A DNA stretch of 64,000 nt from Tessaracoccus bendigoensis DSM 12906 (GTDB taxonomy: Bacteria > Actinomycetota > Actinomycetes > Propionibacteriales > Propionibacteriaceae). The DNA lies in assembly GCF_900141915.1 (NCBI RefSeq), contig NZ_FQZG01000010.1, positions 22,842 to 86,841 of the forward strand, given 5' to 3'. How positions within the stretch are numbered: the stretch's first letter is position 1; each line of letters starts with the position of its first letter. Position numbers and translations under genes: made by a program. Below the pieces are notes generated by a model. It was not told the origin of the DNA. It saw only the letters and a list, made by a program, of their open reading frames with translations, and ran no database searches. Below are positions 32,598-42,162 of this stretch, one piece after another.

Positions 32598-35135
32598 GTG
32601 CAGCAACGACCCACTCCCGTCCTGCCCACCTCAACCTACCGGCTCCAGCTCAACCAGCAGTTCACCTTCGACGACGCCACGAAGCAGGTTCCCTACCTGG
32701 CCCAACTCGGTGTCAGCCATGTGTTCTGCTCTCCCATCCTGCAGGCCGTCCCGGGGTCGATGCACGGCTACGACGTGGTCGATCACTCCCGCATCTCCGC
32801 GGAGTGCGGCGGCGAGGCCGGGTTCCGTCGGCTGGCGGAGACCGCACACAGCCACGGCCTCGGGGTCATCGTCGATGTGGTGCCGAACCACATGGCAGTC
32901 CCGACCCCGCTGTGGCGCAACGCGGCGCTCTGGGACGTGCTCCGCAACGGCCACCTGTCGCCCTGCGCAAACTGGTTCGATCTCGACCTCACCTCTTCCA
33001 GGGCGGTGGTGATGCCAGTGCTGGGGCGACGCATCGGAGACGAGTTGGCGGCCGGCAACCTCCGGGTGGAGGAACGTCGCCTGGACGGTCGGCACGAACA
33101 CGTGATCGTCTACTTCGACCACGTCTTCCCCATCCGCCCCGGAACGGAGCACCTCCCGGTCGCGGACCTGCTCGAGCGGCAGTGGTACCGGCTGGCCTAC
33201 TGGAAGGTCGCCAACGAGGAACTGAACTACCGACGTTTCTTCGACGTCGACACCCTCGCGGCGCTCCGGGTGGAGGACGACGATGTGTTCGATGCCACTC
33301 ACGACCTGCTGCTCGACCTCTACCGCGACGGCCTGATCGACGGCTTCCGGATCGACCATCCCGATGGCCTGGCCACCCCCCGCGGCTACCTCCAGCGCCT
33401 CCACCGCGCCACCGGCGGCGCATGGGTCGTCGTCGAGAAGATCCTCGAACCCCATGAGCAGTTACCCGAGGGTGCCCGGTGCGCCGGTACCACCGGATAC
33501 GACGCCCTGATGCGGGTCGCCGGGCTGTTCCACGACCCGAACCAGCTGCCTGCGCTGGACGAAGTCTGGTCTGGCTGCGGAGGGGGCGACGCGGGCGCAT
33601 TCCCGCAGGCGCTACTCGCCGCGAAGCGCGAGGTGGTGCGCGACCTGTTGTTCACCGAGGTCAACCACCTGACCTCCATCGCCGTCGCCATCTGCGAATC
33701 GGATCTCGCGCTCTTCGACCACACCCGGCGTGAGCTGGGTCGCACCATCGCGGGGCTGCTGGTGAGGATGGACCGCTACCGGGCCTACGTCGAGCCGGGG
33801 CGTGTCACTCCACAGGCCGAACGGCAGGTGATCGCGGAAGCCGCGGCGCGGGTCCGCCCCGAACTGGACGACGACGAACGCTCGACGCTCGACCTCATCG
33901 TGCGGCTCGTTCTCGGCGACTCCCCCACCGGCGACGGCAAAGACTCGGAGAGCCTGCCGACTCCTGCGCAGCACCGCGACACCACGGTCGACCGGATCGA
34001 CTCGCTGCGTGCCGAGTTCATGATCCGGTTCGCGCAGACGTGCGGCCCGGTGATGGCAAAGGCGAAGGAGGACACCGCGTTCTACCGCTGGAACAGGTTC
34101 CTGGCTGTCAACGAGGTCGGCTCGGAGCCGACGCTGATCGGCGGCTCGACCGATTCGTTCCACGACTTCTGCGCCCAGCTCAGCACCGCGTGGCCTGCGA
34201 CCATGACGACCATGTCTACCCACGACACCAAGCGGTCAGAGGATGTCCGGGCCCGGCTCACCGCGATGCTCGAGCACGCGAGACAGTGGCAGGCCTGTCT
34301 CAGCGAATTGCGTGGCGCCACCGAGTCAGTCAGGTCCCCGCTCGTCGACGGCCCCACCGAACTGCTGCTTTGGCAGACGGTGCTCGGCACCTGGCGGCTT
34401 CCAGGCACCGCGGCCGGGCGTGAGCCGATTCCGGCGCCGCGGCTTCGTGACTACCTAACCAAGGCCATGCGCGAGGCCCGCACGTTCACCAGGTGGACCG
34501 ACCCCAACCACGCCTATGAGGCGGCCGTACTGGCGCTCGGCGACGCCGCTCTGACCGATGCCGGGTGCGCCGCGGCTCTCGACGCCTTCGTCGAGGCCTC
34601 GTGGGAGGCCACCAGGGGCGTCATCCTCTCCTCCAAGCTGATCCAGCTGACCATGCCTGGCATTCCGGACGTCTACCAGGGCAACGAGATCGTCGACCTG
34701 TCGCTGGTGGACCCCGACAACCGTCGCCCCGTCGATTTCGGCCTCCGCCACCGGGTGGTCGCCGATCCCGGCGAGTTCCCCCTGGACCACGCGAAGCTGC
34801 TGGTGGTCCGCCACGCCTTGGCACTGCGCCGCGCCCACCCCGACGCGTTCCGGGGATCGTCGGCAACCTACGAACCCGTAGCCACGACTTCCGGCCAGGC
34901 GATCGCGTTCGCGCGCGGGGTCCGGGGAGCGGGCTCCCCGACGGCCATCACGGTTGCGGCCCGCTTCCTCACCCAGGTCGCCGAAAGGGGCGGCTGGGCG
35001 GCGCACCAGATCATCCTCCCCGCCGGGCGTTGGGTCGATGCCTTCACCGGCCACCGGTTCGAGGGGGGCGCCGTGCCGCTCGCCGAGGTCTTCCTGGAGC
35101 TGCCCGTCGCGCTGCTGACGGCGGCCGACCGGTGA
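32598..35135 (+). CDS. treY: Maltooligosyl trehalose synthase
   Basis: Isomerises the reducing-end alpha-1,4 bond of a glucan chain to alpha,alpha-1,1, forming maltooligosyl trehalose. The 845-aa GH13_26 protein has STYRLQLNQQFTFDDA at its N terminus, VVPNHMAVP, GFRIDHPDGLATP with the nucleophile Asp, VVVEKILEPHEQLP with the catalytic Glu, and STHDTKRSEDVRARL. Its substrate is the linear chain left by GlgX; TreZ acts next. Confidence 0.95.
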   Translation: MQQRPTPVLPTSTYRLQLNQQFTFDDATKQVPYLAQLGVSHVFCSPILQAVPGSMHGYDVVDHSRISAECGGEAGFRRLAETAHSHGLGVIVDVVPNHMAVPTPLWRNAALWDVLRNGHLSPCANWFDLDLTSSRAVVMPVLGRRIGDELAAGNLRVEERRLDGRHEHVIVYFDHVFPIRPGTEHLPVADLLERQWYRLAYWKVANEELNYRRFFDVDTLAALRVEDDDVFDATHDLLLDLYRDGLIDGFRIDHPDGLATPRGYLQRLHRATGGAWVVVEKILEPHEQLPEGARCAGTTGYDALMRVAGLFHDPNQLPALDEVWSGCGGGDAGAFPQALLAAKREVVRDLLFTEVNHLTSIAVAICESDLALFDHTRRELGRTIAGLLVRMDRYRAYVEPGRVTPQAERQVIAEAAARVRPELDDDERSTLDLIVRLVLGDSPTGDGKDSESLPTPAQHRDTTVDRIDSLRAEFMIRFAQTCGPVMAKAKEDTAFYRWNRFLAVNEVGSEPTLIGGSTDSFHDFCAQLSTAWPATMTTMSTHDTKRSEDVRARLTAMLEHARQWQACLSELRGATESVRSPLVDGPTELLLWQTVLGTWRLPGTAAGREPIPAPRLRDYLTKAMREARTFTRWTDPNHAYEAAVLALGDAALTDAGCAAALDAFVEASWEATRGVILSSKLIQLTMPGIPDVYQGNEIVDLSLVDPDNRRPVDFGLRHRVVADPGEFPLDHAKLLVVRHALALRRAHPDAFRGSSATYEPVATTSGQAIAFARGVRGAGSPTAITVAARFLTQVAERGGWAAHQIILPAGRWVDAFTGHRFEGGAVPLAEVFLELPVALLTAADR

Positions 35136-36862
35136 TGGCTGGGCAGGTCTGGGCACCGCGTGCGCAGTCGATCAGCCTGGTTCTGGGAGACGGCTCGGAG
35201 CTAGCGATGCTCCCGCGGGGTGACGGCTGGTACGACCCGGAACGCGGGCTCCGGACGGGCGAGCGCTACGGGTTCATGGTTGACGGTGCGGGCCCTTTCC
35301 CCGACCCCCGCTCCCTCAGCCTGCCCGACGGGGTCCACGGCCTGAGCAGGGTGGTCGACCCGGCGGTCTTTTCACGGGAGACCGGTTGGCCTGGCACGGA
35401 GGTGCTCGGCGGCGTGTTGTATGAGCTGCATGTCGGCACGTTCACCAGCGATGGCACTCTCGATGCGGCCATCTCGCACCTCGACCATCTGGTCGAGCTC
35501 GGGGTGGACGCCGTCGAACTGATGCCGCTGACCGAGTTCCCCGGCTCCCGCGGGTGGGGCTACGACGGGGTGGCCCCGTGGTCGGTACACCACGCCTACG
35601 GCGGTCAGGAAGCCCTGGTGCGTTTCGTGGACGCGGCACACTCCAGGGGGCTCGCCGTGATCGTCGATGTGGTACACAACCACCTCGGCCCCGAGGGCAA
35701 CTACCTCCCGCGTTTCGGCCCGTACCTCACATCGCAGCATGACACCCCCTGGGGGCAGGGCCTCAACTTCGACGGCTTGGACTCGCTCGAGGTGCGCGAG
35801 TTCTTTCTGGGCTCCGCCAGGCACCTGCTCGTCGACATCGGCGTCGACGGGTTGCGGCTCGATGCGGTGCATGCCATCGCGGACGACTCGGTGATGCACT
35901 TCCTGGCCGAGTTGGCGCTGCGGACGAGGGCCTGGGAGATTGAGGTCGGCCGTCGGCTAACGCTGATCGCGGAATCAGACCTCAACCAGCCGACCATGGT
36001 GATGCCGCTTGGCACGGCGACGGAGGCGTCCGGAATGGACGCGCAGTGGGCCGACGACGTCCACCATGCGCTCCACGCGTTCTTCGGCCGGGAGACCGGC
36101 GGCTACTACGTCGACTTCGGCTCAGCTGAGACGCTGCGGCAGGCCCTCACCAAGGTCTTCGTCCACGAGGGCGGCTATTCCACGTTCCGGGGCGCGAACT
36201 GGGGTGCCCCCTTGGACCGGGCCTCCCTCCACTATGACGGCCACTCGTTCGTCGCTTTCCTGCAGGATCACGACCAGGTCGGCAACCGGGCCATCGGCGA
36301 CCGATTCGCCCAGCATGCAGGTGTTCCTGCTCAGGCGGCGGCCGCGGCCCTCTACCTGCTCTCACCGTGTACGCCGATGCTCTTCATGGGAGAAGAGTGG
36401 GCGGCAGGGACGCCGTTTCCCTTCTTCAGCGACCTCGGCCCCGAGCTCGGCCCGCTCGTCACGGAGGGGCGATCCCGCGAGTTCAGGGCAATGGGATGGG
36501 CCCAGCCGACCCCGGATCCGCAGTCTAAGGCGACCTTTCAGACGGCGAAGCTCGACTGGGCAGAGCCCGGCAGCGGCGTGCACGCGGAGTTGCTGGGCTG
36601 GTACCAGACGCTGATCGGGTTGCGTCGGCGTCACCCAGACCTGAAGGATCCTGACCTGCGTGACGTGCAGGTCGATGTCATCGACGGCGACACCCTAGTA
36701 CTTCACCGGGGACGCTTCCAGGTGGTGGTCACCAGGGCTGAGGAGTGCGTGGTCACCATTGACCGGCGAGTCAGGCAACTGGCCTCCTGGGACGCGTGCA
36801 GCGTGTCCGACTCCGACATCCGGCTGGCAGGCCCCGGCGCCGTCGTGCTTGAAGGGCTCTGA
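35135..36862 (+). CDS. treZ: Maltooligosyl trehalose trehalohydrolase
   Basis: Cuts trehalose from maltooligosyl trehalose. The 575-aa GH13_10 protein has a short N-terminal CBM48-like domain, YELHVGTFTSDGTLDAAI, VVHNHLGPEGNYL, DGLRLDAVHAI (nucleophile Asp), LIAESDLNQP (acid Glu) and LQDHDQVGNRA. ATG at 35135 shares one base with the treY stop; a GTG at 35132 gives one more residue as an alternative. Confidence 0.95.
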   Translation: MAGQVWAPRAQSISLVLGDGSELAMLPRGDGWYDPERGLRTGERYGFMVDGAGPFPDPRSLSLPDGVHGLSRVVDPAVFSRETGWPGTEVLGGVLYELHVGTFTSDGTLDAAISHLDHLVELGVDAVELMPLTEFPGSRGWGYDGVAPWSVHHAYGGQEALVRFVDAAHSRGLAVIVDVVHNHLGPEGNYLPRFGPYLTSQHDTPWGQGLNFDGLDSLEVREFFLGSARHLLVDIGVDGLRLDAVHAIADDSVMHFLAELALRTRAWEIEVGRRLTLIAESDLNQPTMVMPLGTATEASGMDAQWADDVHHALHAFFGRETGGYYVDFGSAETLRQALTKVFVHEGGYSTFRGANWGAPLDRASLHYDGHSFVAFLQDHDQVGNRAIGDRFAQHAGVPAQAAAAALYLLSPCTPMLFMGEEWAAGTPFPFFSDLGPELGPLVTEGRSREFRAMGWAQPTPDPQSKATFQTAKLDWAEPGSGVHAELLGWYQTLIGLRRRHPDLKDPDLRDVQVDVIDGDTLVLHRGRFQVVVTRAEECVVTIDRRVRQLASWDACSVSDSDIRLAGPGAVVLEGL

Positions 36863-36899
36863 CAGCGTCTGAACGCCCACCTGACGACTCGTAGTCCAA

Positions 36900-36905
36900 T
36901 AGGAT
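36900..36905 (+). promoter_or_regulatory. -10 candidate, leaderless amylosucrase promoter
   Basis: TAGGAT, 7 nt before the GTG start, in the 50-nt gap after treZ. No Shine-Dalgarno sequence. Confidence 0.5.
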
Positions 36906-36912
36906 CGGATCC

Positions 36913-38805
36913 GTGGCCACTCTCACCGCTGAGACCGATACCGACAAGCAGTTCATCCGAGACTGGGCCGAGGCCCGTTCCGGCGCCTTCGAGGCCTCTT
37001 TCGCCACCCGATTCGACGAACACTTTCCGGAGTTGCACCGCCTCTTCCTCCTGATCTACGGCACGCACCCCGATGGCCTGGAGGCCCTGGCCGAGGTGGT
37101 CACGCTGGCTGCGGAGTCTTGGAAGCAGCGCCCGGCCGACCTGCGCCTCCTCGACGCCGAACGGGTGGCCGACCCAGGCTGGTACCGGTCGGAGCGGATG
37201 CTCGGGGGCGTCTGCTACGTGGACAGGTACGCCGGATCGATCAGCGCCGTGGCGGACCACATCGGCTATTTCCGCGAGCTGGGGCTCACCTACCTGCACC
37301 TGATGCCGCTGTTCCGCTGCCCAGAGGGAAACAACGACGGCGGCTACGCCGTCAGCAGCTACCGCGAGACCGATCCGCTTCTCGGCACGATGGACGACCT
37401 GGCGGAACTAACCCCCAAACTCCGCGCGGCCGGCATCTCGCCGGTGGTCGATTTCATCTTCAACCACACCAGCTCCGAGCATGAATGGGCACGCCGCTGT
37501 GTGGCTGGCGATCCCGCCTACAAGGACTTCTATCTCATCTTCCCCGACCGCACGATGCCGGACGCCTACGACCGCACCACCCGCGAGATCTTCCCGGACG
37601 ACCACGCCGGATCGTTCGTCCAGCTCCCTGACGGCCGCTGGATCTGGTCGACCTTCTACCACTTCCAGTGGGACCTGAACTACGCCAACCCTGCCGTTTT
37701 CCGCGCGATGGCCGGCGAGATGCTCTTCCTCGCCAACCAGGGCATCGAGGTGCTGCGGATGGATGCGGTCGCATTCATCTGGAAGCGGCTGGGCACCAGC
37801 TGCGAGTCCCTGCCCGAGGCGCACTACCTGCTGCAGGCGTTCAACCGGGTCCTCCGGCTCGCCGCTCCGGCGCTGATCTTCAAATCGGAGGCGATCGTCC
37901 ACCCGGACGAGGTCATCCAGTACATCTCACCGGGGGAATGCCAGATCTCCTACAACCCCCTCCAGATGGCGCTGACCTGGGAGGCGTTGGCGACCCGCGA
38001 TGCCCGGCTACTGAGCCAGGCGATCGAACGCCGTCATGGCCTCCCCGACGGCACCGCCTGGGTCAACTACGTTCGCGGACACGACGATATCGGCTGGACC
38101 TTCGCAGACGAGGACGCGGCAGAGCTCGGCATCAACGGCTTCGAGCACCGTCGCTTCCTCAACAACTTCTACATCGGTCGCCACCCAGGTACCTTCGCCC
38201 GCGGTGCCGCCTTCCAGGAGAATCCACTGACAGGCGACGCGCGGATCGCGGGCACCACCGCCTCGCTGGCGGGCATCGAGGCCGGTGACGCCGGGGGCGA
38301 GGACCGCGTCATCCTGGCACATGCCGTTGCCATGAGCACCGGCGGCATGCCGCTGCTCTACCTCGGCGACGAGGTCGCCCAACTCAACGACTACTACTAC
38401 CGGGACCGCCCGGCTGAGGCGGGCGACAGCCGGTGGGTGAACCGGCCGTTCCGCCCCGAGGTCGCCTACAACGCGCGCCATGACACCAGGACGACGGCCG
38501 GGCGCGTCTTCACGCGGCTCAGGCACCTGCTGGAACTCCGAGGGGAGACCCCGGAGTTCGGTGGCAACGAGCTGACGGCGTTCCACACGCCGCACCCCTC
38601 GGTGCTGGCCTATCAGCGGCCCGGCGCCGACCATGTGGTCCTGGTTCTCGCCAACTTCGGCGACCACCCCGTCCACATCGAGGCCTTGACCCTCTCCGGC
38701 TTTGCGGCCTCTGCCGAGGACCTCATCAGCGGAGGACAGGCCGACCTCAGCCAGGGAGTCAGCCTCCCCGGGCACGGCTTCAGGTGGCTACGGGTGGCCC
38801 GCTGA
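36913..38805 (+). CDS. Amylosucrase
   Basis: Transfers glucose from sucrose onto alpha-1,4-glucan, releasing fructose; no nucleotide sugar is needed. The 630-aa GH13_4 protein aligns along its whole length with Neisseria polysaccharea amylosucrase. The nucleophile Asp284 (LRMDAVAF), acid/base Glu326 (FKSEAIVHP) and Asp391 (RGHDDIGW) sit two residues before their Neisseria counterparts (286, 328, 393), and the sucrose-binding salt-bridge pair Asp142 and Arg507 is also kept (144 and 509). No signal peptide: the enzyme is cytoplasmic and needs sucrose inside the cell. Last gene of the cluster, convergent with the next. Confidence 0.93.
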   Translation: MATLTAETDTDKQFIRDWAEARSGAFEASFATRFDEHFPELHRLFLLIYGTHPDGLEALAEVVTLAAESWKQRPADLRLLDAERVADPGWYRSERMLGGVCYVDRYAGSISAVADHIGYFRELGLTYLHLMPLFRCPEGNNDGGYAVSSYRETDPLLGTMDDLAELTPKLRAAGISPVVDFIFNHTSSEHEWARRCVAGDPAYKDFYLIFPDRTMPDAYDRTTREIFPDDHAGSFVQLPDGRWIWSTFYHFQWDLNYANPAVFRAMAGEMLFLANQGIEVLRMDAVAFIWKRLGTSCESLPEAHYLLQAFNRVLRLAAPALIFKSEAIVHPDEVIQYISPGECQISYNPLQMALTWEALATRDARLLSQAIERRHGLPDGTAWVNYVRGHDDIGWTFADEDAAELGINGFEHRRFLNNFYIGRHPGTFARGAAFQENPLTGDARIAGTTASLAGIEAGDAGGEDRVILAHAVAMSTGGMPLLYLGDEVAQLNDYYYRDRPAEAGDSRWVNRPFRPEVAYNARHDTRTTAGRVFTRLRHLLELRGETPEFGGNELTAFHTPHPSVLAYQRPGADHVVLVLANFGDHPVHIEALTLSGFAASAEDLISGGQADLSQGVSLPGHGFRWLRVAR

Positions 38806-38811
38806 CGCGTC

Positions 38812-39705
38812 TCAGAAGAGGACGGTCGCGAGTCGACGACGGGCTTTGAGCACCACCTGCTCCGTGCGGCCAGCGACCTCGAACAGTTCGAGCAGGCGCA
38901 CCCGGATCGGGTCGCGATCTTCAGCGGCGACCTCCGCCGCGAGGCCGAGCAGACGGTCGAACGCCTCCTCGTAGCGGCCGTTGATCACCTCGAGGTCGGC
39001 CGCGTCGAACTGGGCCGGCAGGTCGTCGGGCTTCTCGGAGGCCGCGCGCACGATGGCCGCGGCATCGAATCCGGTGCTCCGGTCGAGCAGCGCCGCTTGC
39101 GCGCGCCCGGCGATCACCTCGGCATCGCGCGGGGTTTCCTTCAGCAGTGCGTCGAACTCGGTGACCGCCCGGGAGAAGTCCCCGGCCGCGAGCGCAGCGT
39201 CGGCCTTGTCGAAGCGCGGGTTCGTGGGGGGCTCCTCGTCTCCGGAGGTTGGGGCACCCGCGACGGGCTCGGCCCGGCCCGTCAGGCCGTTGGCGACGGC
39301 GAGCTGCGCCACCTGGTCGAGCACCGCCGAGATGTCCTCGCGTGAAGACGTGCCCTGGAAGAGCGGGGCCAGCTGACCGCCGATCAGCGCAACCACGGTC
39401 GGCACCGCCTGCACGCCGAGCGCCTGCGCCAGCCTTGGCTCGGCGTCCACGTCGACCCTCGCGAGCAGGAAGCGGCCCGCGGCGGCGTTGACGATGTCCT
39501 TCAGCGACTCGGAGACCGCGCTTCCTGACGGGTCGCGAGGCGAATGGAACTCCACGATGACCGGGTGCTTGGCCGACCTGCCGACCACGGCCTCGAAGTC
39601 CGCCTCCGTCAGATCCATCACGTAGCCACCGGCAGCCGGCGCCCCAGAGCCGGAAAGGGAGGACAGGTCAACGGCGCCGGGTCGGCTGAAATTCGCATCG
39701 GTCAT
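38812..39705 (-). CDS. Thioredoxin-like TPR protein (CnoX/YbbN-type co-chaperone)
   Basis: A 297-aa protein with a thioredoxin fold (about 50-150: VIVEFHSPRD, LARVDVDAEPRLAQALGVQAVPTVVALIGG) followed by TPR-like helices (about 175-297). The redox CxxC is replaced by SPRD, so it cannot act as a dithiol reductase; CnoX-type holdases work without it. Mycobacteria carry a similar gene near glgB and glgE, so the position is conserved. Start at the ATG at 39705; a longer frame exists without support. Confidence 0.83.
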   Translation of the reverse strand: MTDANFSRPGAVDLSSLSGSGAPAAGGYVMDLTEADFEAVVGRSAKHPVIVEFHSPRDPSGSAVSESLKDIVNAAAGRFLLARVDVDAEPRLAQALGVQAVPTVVALIGGQLAPLFQGTSSREDISAVLDQVAQLAVANGLTGRAEPVAGAPTSGDEEPPTNPRFDKADAALAAGDFSRAVTEFDALLKETPRDAEVIAGRAQAALLDRSTGFDAAAIVRAASEKPDDLPAQFDAADLEVINGRYEEAFDRLLGLAAEVAAEDRDPIRVRLLELFEVAGRTEQVVLKARRRLATVLF

Positions 39706-39752
39706 ACCCCCTATCTTGGCCGCGGTTTGCCCTACCTTCAACCGCACGGCAA

Positions 39753-39758
39753 TAGGAT
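39753..39758 (+). promoter_or_regulatory. pgm: -10 candidate, leaderless pgm promoter
   Basis: TAGGAT, 6 nt before the pgm ATG, identical to the hexamer before the amylosucrase gene. No Shine-Dalgarno. Confidence 0.5.
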
Positions 39759-39764
39759 GGGACC

Positions 39765-41390
39765 ATGGCACATGAGCGCGCCGGGCTACCGGCCCAGGAA
39801 TCCGATCTGATTGATGTGGACAAGGTCATCGCGGCCTACTACGACCTCGTCCCCGATCCGAATCATCCCGACCAGCGGGTCGTCTTCGGCACCTCGGGGC
39901 ACCGGGGCTCCAGCCTCGACACCGCCTTCAACGAGGCCCACATCGCGGCCACCACACAGGCGATCGTCGAGTACCGCGCGGCGCAGGGCACCACCGGGCC
40001 GCTGTTCATCGGCAAGGACACCCACGCCCTTTCGATGCCGGCCTGGAAGACGGCCATCGAGGTGCTGCATGCCGCCGGCGTCGAGGTGCTGGCTGAGCGT
40101 GAAGACGAGTACACCCCCACCCCCGCAGTTTCGCGGGCCATCATCCGCTACAACATGGACCGCCGCGACGCGCTGGCAGACGGGATCGTCGTCACCCCTT
40201 CGCACAACCCGCCCCGCGACGGCGGCTTCAAGTACAACCCACCCAACGGTGGCCCCGCCGACACCGATGCGACCTCGGTGATCGCGGCAAGGGCAAACGA
40301 ACTGCTGGCGGACTTCCGCTCGATCGGCAGGCAGCCGTACGAGCGGATCTCGGGCGAGATCACCCGCTACGACTACCGCACGCCCTACTGCAACGAGCTC
40401 TCGCTCGCGCTGAACCTCGACGCGATCCGTGGCTCGGGCCTGCGTCACGGAGCCGACCCCCTGGGTGGCGCCTCGGTGCAGTACTGGGAGTTCCTGGCCG
40501 AGCAGGGGCTGCCGATCGAGGTGGTAAACCCACTGGTCGATCCGACTTGGCGCTTCATGACGCTCGATACCGACGGCAAGATCCGGATGGACTGCTCCTC
40601 GCCCAACGCGATGGCTTCCCTCGTGCAGCAGCGCAGCGCCTACTCGTTGGCCACCGGAAACGACGCCGACTCCGACCGGCACGGCATCGTCACCCCCGAT
40701 GCGGGCCTGATGAACCCCAACGCCTATCTCGCGGTGGCGATCAACTATCTCTTCGCCAACCGGCCTGGCTGGTCGCCGGAGGCTGGAGTCGGCAAGACGT
40801 TGGTGTCGAGTTCGATCATCGACAAGGTCGCGGGCAAGCTGGGCCGCCGCCTCGTCGAGGTACCGGTCGGCTTCAAGTGGTTCGTCCCCGGCCTTACCGA
40901 TGGGTCGATCGGGTTCGGCGGCGAGGAGTCGGCAGGGGCCTCGTTCCTGACCCTCGCGGGGAAGACGTGGACCACCGACAAGGACGGCATCCTGCTGGCA
41001 CTGTTGGCCTCCGAGATCCTGGCTGTGACCGGCAAGACCCCGAGCCAGCACTACGCGGAACTCGAAGCCGAGTTCGGCCGTTCGTTCTACGCGCGTGTCG
41101 ACGCCGACGCCGACCGTGAGCAGAAGGCCAGGCTGTCGAGGCTCAGCGCGGAAGACGTCACCGTCACCGAACTCGCGGGTGAACCGATCACGGCGATCCT
41201 GTCGCACGCGCCGGGCAATGGCGCGGCCATCGGCGGCATCAAGGTCACCACCGAACATGCCTGGTTCGCGGCCCGCCCGTCGGGCACGGAAGACAAGTAC
41301 AAGATCTACGCCGAATCGCTCAAGGGGTCGGAGCACCTGGCCGAGGTGCAGTCGGCTGCCAAGTCGTTGGTCGACACCGCGCTGGCCTGA
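39765..41390 (+). CDS. pgm: Phosphoglucomutase, alpha-D-glucose specific
   Basis: Interconverts glucose 1-phosphate and glucose 6-phosphate, linking glucan turnover to glycolysis. The 541-aa protein is of the E. coli Pgm type: GTSGHRGSS, phosphoserine Ser146 in TPSHNPP, the metal loop DADSDRHG (read as GNDADSDRHGIV), GGEESAGASF and the phosphate site ARPSGTEDKYKIYAES. Convergent with the minus-strand gene beyond the terminator. Confidence 0.96.
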   Translation: MAHERAGLPAQESDLIDVDKVIAAYYDLVPDPNHPDQRVVFGTSGHRGSSLDTAFNEAHIAATTQAIVEYRAAQGTTGPLFIGKDTHALSMPAWKTAIEVLHAAGVEVLAEREDEYTPTPAVSRAIIRYNMDRRDALADGIVVTPSHNPPRDGGFKYNPPNGGPADTDATSVIAARANELLADFRSIGRQPYERISGEITRYDYRTPYCNELSLALNLDAIRGSGLRHGADPLGGASVQYWEFLAEQGLPIEVVNPLVDPTWRFMTLDTDGKIRMDCSSPNAMASLVQQRSAYSLATGNDADSDRHGIVTPDAGLMNPNAYLAVAINYLFANRPGWSPEAGVGKTLVSSSIIDKVAGKLGRRLVEVPVGFKWFVPGLTDGSIGFGGEESAGASFLTLAGKTWTTDKDGILLALLASEILAVTGKTPSQHYAELEAEFGRSFYARVDADADREQKARLSRLSAEDVTVTELAGEPITAILSHAPGNGAAIGGIKVTTEHAWFAARPSGTEDKYKIYAESLKGSEHLAEVQSAAKSLVDTALA

Positions 41391-41400
41391 TCCACCACAT

Positions 41401-41440
41401 GGCTCGGCCTGCGCATCCGTTCCGGTACGCAGGCCGAGCC
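41401..41440 (+). terminator. pgm: pgm terminator hairpin
   Basis: Perfect 13-bp stem GGCTCGGCCTGCG/CGCAGGCCGAGCC with a 14-nt loop, 10 nt after the stop codon. No T-run. The rest of 41441-41595 holds a weaker hairpin (AGAATCG/CGATTCT, 41470-41492) and no gene. Confidence 0.8.
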
Positions 41441-41595
41441 AAGGTTTCCCCGTCGATGGTGGACTGCCGAGAATCGACCAGTGGCCGATTCTGATGCGTC
41501 AGGCGACGAAGATCGCCCGCTGCCCGGACGGGTTCCGCCCGCCAACCCGCGGGATGGGTGCCTTGAGCGGAACACAAGAGGCGCGCGGCGAGCGT

Positions 41596-42156
41596 TCAGG
41601 TGCCGTCCGGGTCTTCGTCGGCCCCGTCGTCCCAGCGGTCGACCGACATGGTCTGACGCAGGCCCGACAGTTGGATGACGCGCTGGATGGTCAGGTCGCG
41701 CTGTTGGGGGTTCCCGACGAAGCGGATCTCACGCAGGCCCTGATCCTGCGCGGCGGTCTCGAAGACGAAGTGTCCGTAGCCGCAGATCTTGCCGTCGAAG
41801 GACTGCGACATCGAGATGTCCAGGATCCGGCTCATGGGCATGGTCGCCAGGTTGGTGTTGAAAACGCCGTGTACCCGGAAGACCCGCATGTTCGTGATCA
41901 CGAACCGGTCCATGTAGGCGACGTGAACCTTCCAGACGCCGATGCCCAGCGCCGCGAGGCCGAGGATCATGGGTAGCCAGAATGCGCGCCCGGCCGGGAC
42001 CATGAACATGAACAACGGGATGCTGCAGATGATCAGGCAGTACCACCAGAAAGTCGCGGCCCAGTGCTTGTGCACCTCGTCAATGACGACCTCGCCCTCG
42101 ACGGTCAGCAGGTGCGCCTCGATATCCGGCTCGAGCAGCCGCCGAACTAGGCCCAT
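41596..42156 (-). CDS. PH-domain (bPH2-like) membrane protein
   Basis: A 186-aa protein with two adjacent transmembrane helices (about 35-75) and a bacterial PH-like domain (ITNMRVFRVHGVFNTNLATMPMSRILDI). Such proteins sit in the cytoplasmic membrane; function unknown. An acidic C-terminal tail ends the protein. It is 6 nt downstream of the 51-aa membrane protein and likely co-translated. Confidence 0.75.
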   Translation of the reverse strand: MGLVRRLLEPDIEAHLLTVEGEVVIDEVHKHWAATFWWYCLIICSIPLFMFMVPAGRAFWLPMILGLAALGIGVWKVHVAYMDRFVITNMRVFRVHGVFNTNLATMPMSRILDISMSQSFDGKICGYGHFVFETAAQDQGLREIRFVGNPQQRDLTIQRVIQLSGLRQTMSVDRWDDGADEDPDGT

Positions 42157-42162
42157 GGTGTG

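Noticed and set aside
39786..41336. 516-codon minus-strand frame over pgm
   Set aside because: Antisense shadow of a well-supported phosphoglucomutase.
41306..41577. 85-89 codon minus-strand frames after pgm
   Set aside because: They overlap the pgm 3' end and its terminator, lack a ribosome site and match no family.
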